Shown one piece after another: positions 62,136-64,000 of a stretch of 64,000 nucleotides of DNA. The notes below the pieces were generated by a model that saw only the letters and a list, made by a program, of their open reading frames with translations, had not been told where the DNA came from and ran no database searches. Both the position numbers and the translations under genes were made by a program. Within the stretch, counting starts at the first letter, position 1; every line of letters starts with the position of its first letter. This stretch comes from Bradyrhizobium sp. WSM1417. Its GTDB lineage: Bacteria; Pseudomonadota; Alphaproteobacteria; Rhizobiales; Xanthobacteraceae. The stretch is from assembly GCF_000515415.1 (NCBI RefSeq), contig NZ_KI911783.1, positions 6,063,831 through 6,127,830 of the forward strand, written 5' to 3'.

Positions 62136-62948
62136 TCATGCGGCTCTGGCTGCGACCTGCGGGACCTGTGCCGGCTTCTCGGCCTGGTCCGCCCAGGTGA
62201 TGATCTCGAAATGGCCGTCGTCGTGCTCGACCAGCGCCGTGCAGCTCTCGACCCAGTCGCCGCAATTCATGTAGCGGATGCCGCCCTCGTCGCGGATCAC
62301 CGCGTAGTGGATGTGGCCGCAGATCACGCCGTCGGCGTCGTGGCGCCGCGCTTCGGTGGCGAGCGCCTGCTCGAACGCGCCGATATAGTTGACGGCGTTC
62401 TTGACCTTCTGCTTGGCCCATTGCGACAGCGACCAATAGGGCACCTTGAACATGCGCCGGAAGAAGTTGACGAAGCGATTGAGCTGGATCGCGAAGTCGT
62501 AGGCCTTGTCGCCGAGATGCGCGAGCCAGCGTGCGTTCTGCACCACGAGGTCGAAGATGTCGCCGTGGATGACGAGATAGCGCTTGCCGTCCGCGCCGGT
62601 GTGGACGGTGTTCTCGACCACGTCGATGCCGCCGAAATGCGTGCCGTAATAGTTGCGCAGGAATTCGTCGTGATTTCCGGGGATGTAGATGACCTTGGCG
62701 CCCTTGCGCGCCTTGCGCAAAAGCTTTTGGACCAGGTCGTTATGCGATTGCGGCCAGTGCCAGCTCGATTTCAGCGCCCAGCCGTCGACGATATCGCCGA
62801 CGAGATAGATCGTATCGGCATCATGGAAACGCAGGAAGTCGAGCAGTAGGTCGGCTTGAGAACCGCGGGCTCCGAGATGAACGTCGGAGATGAACAACGT
62901 GCGAAAGCGCCGCTCGGGGCTCTCGTCACTCACATCGTAACTTCCCAT
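62136..62948 (-). CDS. plcP: Calcineurin-like phosphoesterase (PlcP-like)
   Basis: 270 residues from ATG 62948, with AGG 7 bases upstream. Metal-site motifs: LFISDVHLGARGS, VGDIVDGW, YIPGNHDEFLRN, VIHGDIFDLV and VICGHIHYAVI. Similar proteins are annotated as UDP-2,3-diacylglucosamine hydrolases, but Sinorhizobium PlcP, of this type, is a phospholipase C that degrades phosphatidylcholine under phosphate starvation. A Pho-box-like site 24 bases upstream supports PlcP. It is cotranscribed with the glycosyltransferase. Confidence 0.75.
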   Translation of the reverse strand: MGSYDVSDESPERRFRTLFISDVHLGARGSQADLLLDFLRFHDADTIYLVGDIVDGWALKSSWHWPQSHNDLVQKLLRKARKGAKVIYIPGNHDEFLRNYYGTHFGGIDVVENTVHTGADGKRYLVIHGDIFDLVVQNARWLAHLGDKAYDFAIQLNRFVNFFRRMFKVPYWSLSQWAKQKVKNAVNYIGAFEQALATEARRHDADGVICGHIHYAVIRDEGGIRYMNCGDWVESCTALVEHDDGHFEIITWADQAEKPAQVPQVAARAA

Positions 62949-62971
62949 GCGCCAGCCTGTAACAATGTCCC

Positions 62972-62989
62972 GTGACAGGGGGATGACCA
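62972..62989 (-). promoter_or_regulatory. Putative Pho box upstream of plcP
   Basis: On the minus strand TGGTCAT-CCCC-CTGTCAC fits the CTGTCAT-N4-CTGTCAT PhoB site (5/7 and 6/7 matches, correct 11-base spacing). It is 24 bases before the plcP ATG. Confidence 0.65.
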
Positions 62990-63132
62990 ATTGAACCTTT
63001 GAGGCACCTTCGGATACGAATCGCGCTTGCCTCGCCCACCCCGCGAATATCAGTCGCATGCGACAATCAGGCGACATGGCGTCGCAGCGCCCTCCGCAAG
63101 AACCCGGAGCTGCGGCGCGCTCGCGAGCGACG

Positions 63133-63933
63133 TCAGTAGAATTTATGGAAATGATGGATCGGGCCGTGGCCGTGGCCGACGCTGAAGCGATCGGCGGCCG
63201 CGATCGCGGCGCTGATCCAGGTCTTGGCGTTGCGCACGGCGCGCTCGAGATCCTCGCCCCTGGCGAGCCCGGCGGCGACCGCCGAGGACAGCGAGCAGCC
63301 GGTGCCATGGGTGTTGCGAGTGGCAACGCGCGGCGCGGCGAGCGCGATCGTGGTGCTGGCATCGACGAGATAGTCGATGCTCTCGGCGCCCGCGCCGTGC
63401 CCGCCCTTGATCAGGACCGCCCGGCAGCCGAGCGCCAGCAGACGGCGCCCCTGGCTCTCGATCTCGGCCTCGCTGGCCGCGACCGGTTCGCCGAGCAGAG
63501 CCGCGGCCTCGGGCAGATTGGGTGTGATCACCGAGGCCAGCGGCATCAGCTTGATGCGCAGGGCGTCGACGGCATCGGACGCGAGCAGGCGATCGCCCGA
63601 TGTCGCCACCATCACGGGATCGAGCACGATATGCCGGGGCGCCCAGCGCGACAGCGCGGCCGCGATCGCATCGATGCTGGCGGTTTGCGCCACCATGCCG
63701 ATCTTGACCGCGCCGACCTCGAGATCGGAAAACACCGCGTCGATCTGCGCGGTGACGAATTCGGCGGGCACCGCGTGAATGCCGGTGACGCCGCGGGTGT
63801 TCTGCGCCGTCAGCGCCGTGATGGCGGACGCGCCAAAAACGCCCAGCGCGGCAAAGGTCTTCAGGTCGGCCTGGATGCCGGCGCCGCCGCTCGAATCGGA
63901 GCCGGCAATGGTCAGCGCGACGGGGGGCGTCAT
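63133..63933 (-). CDS. thiD: Hydroxymethylpyrimidine/phosphomethylpyrimidine kinase
   Basis: 266 residues from ATG 63933 ([20 protein letters not shown]), chosen because the family starts there; the frame extends to 63996. Substrate-binding [18 protein letters not shown] and [15 protein letters not shown], and the [15 protein letters not shown] anion hole with catalytic Asp-equivalent region are all intact. Phosphorylates HMP then HMP-P in thiamine biosynthesis. No TPP riboswitch is visible in the 67 bases upstream that remain in the window. Confidence 0.95.
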   Translation of the reverse strand: MTPPVALTIAGSDSSGGAGIQADLKTFAALGVFGASAITALTAQNTRGVTGIHAVPAEFVTAQIDAVFSDLEVGAVKIGMVAQTASIDAIAAALSRWAPRHIVLDPVMVATSGDRLLASDAVDALRIKLMPLASVITPNLPEAAALLGEPVAASEAEIESQGRRLLALGCRAVLIKGGHGAGAESIDYLVDASTTIALAAPRVATRNTHGTGCSLSSAVAAGLARGEDLERAVRNAKTWISAAIAAADRFSVGHGHGPIHHFHKFY

Positions 63934-64000
63934 GGGGCGATTTTCCGCGTTTTCGAAGCCATGGCCCGTCCTAGCGCGCCGCCCCCAGCCCAGCAAGTTC

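Noticed and set aside
62949-63362. N-terminal extension of the PlcP-like gene
   Set aside because: It runs through the Pho box and into thiD in antisense; the phosphoesterase domain begins right after ATG 62948.

Overview
The window is a GC-rich chromosomal segment of an alphaproteobacterium, most likely Bradyrhizobium or a close relative. The pointers are FlbT, very long FlgE/FlgL/flagellin proteins, DUF1127 and MocR genes, MHYT sensors, and several families of short palindromic repeats that I recognise from Bradyrhizobium. The genus call is inference from protein families and repeats. No rRNA, tRNA, insertion sequence, prophage or CRISPR array was seen.

Layout. 1-14.2 kb is a flagellar locus: a flagellin cut by the window edge, flbT, then flgL, flgK and flgE on the minus strand behind a good -24/-12 (sigma-54) promoter. 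Between flbT and flgL sits a four-gene minus-strand operon: GT-A glycosyltransferase, PLP enzyme, ATP-grasp ligase and group II decarboxylase. A full CtrA-type site (TTAA-N7-TTAA) lies upstream of it, and the PLP gene carries a frameshift. 14.2-17.5 kb holds msrB, an FAD oxidoreductase, sixA and a universal stress protein. 18-19 kb is a gene-poor block of dispersed repeats, followed by the divergent DUF1127/MocR pair. 20.7-30.7 kb has a YdcF protein, two small membrane proteins, an MHYT-PAS-GGDEF-EAL protein, a drug-type MFS pump, a DUF892 stress protein behind an EcfG-type promoter, a UPF0104 membrane protein and a secreted SGNH hydrolase.

30.9-38.9 kb is a complete D-glucarate/galactarate catabolic cluster: MFS transporter, LysR regulator, kdgD, gudD, 2-oxoglutarate-semialdehyde dehydrogenase and garD. 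Together these convert both hexarates to 2-oxoglutarate. 39-43.5 kb holds small secreted proteins, a ferredoxin-NADP reductase, a thioesterase, a [2Fe-2S] ferredoxin and an Hpt protein.

43.9-49.6 kb is one 1902-residue membrane-anchored coiled-coil protein with 22- and 44-residue repeats. It is a likely ortholog of the rhizobial growth-pole-ring protein (GPR/RgsE), and overlapping CtrA-type sites lie upstream. 49.8-52.6 kb encodes an Mla-type lipid ABC transporter (MlaD, MlaF, MlaE). 52.7-60 kb carries an enolase-superfamily epimerase overlapping a convergent MFS gene, a long acidic low-complexity protein, a small protein that appears to start at ATC, an ABM protein, a FucU mutarotase and a secreted caspase-like protein. 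60-64 kb holds a threonine dehydratase, a plcP-agt type membrane-lipid remodelling pair with a well-formed Pho box, and thiD.

All regulatory sites were read by eye and need motif scanning or transcript mapping. Family assignments come from recognised motifs and were not checked by database search.
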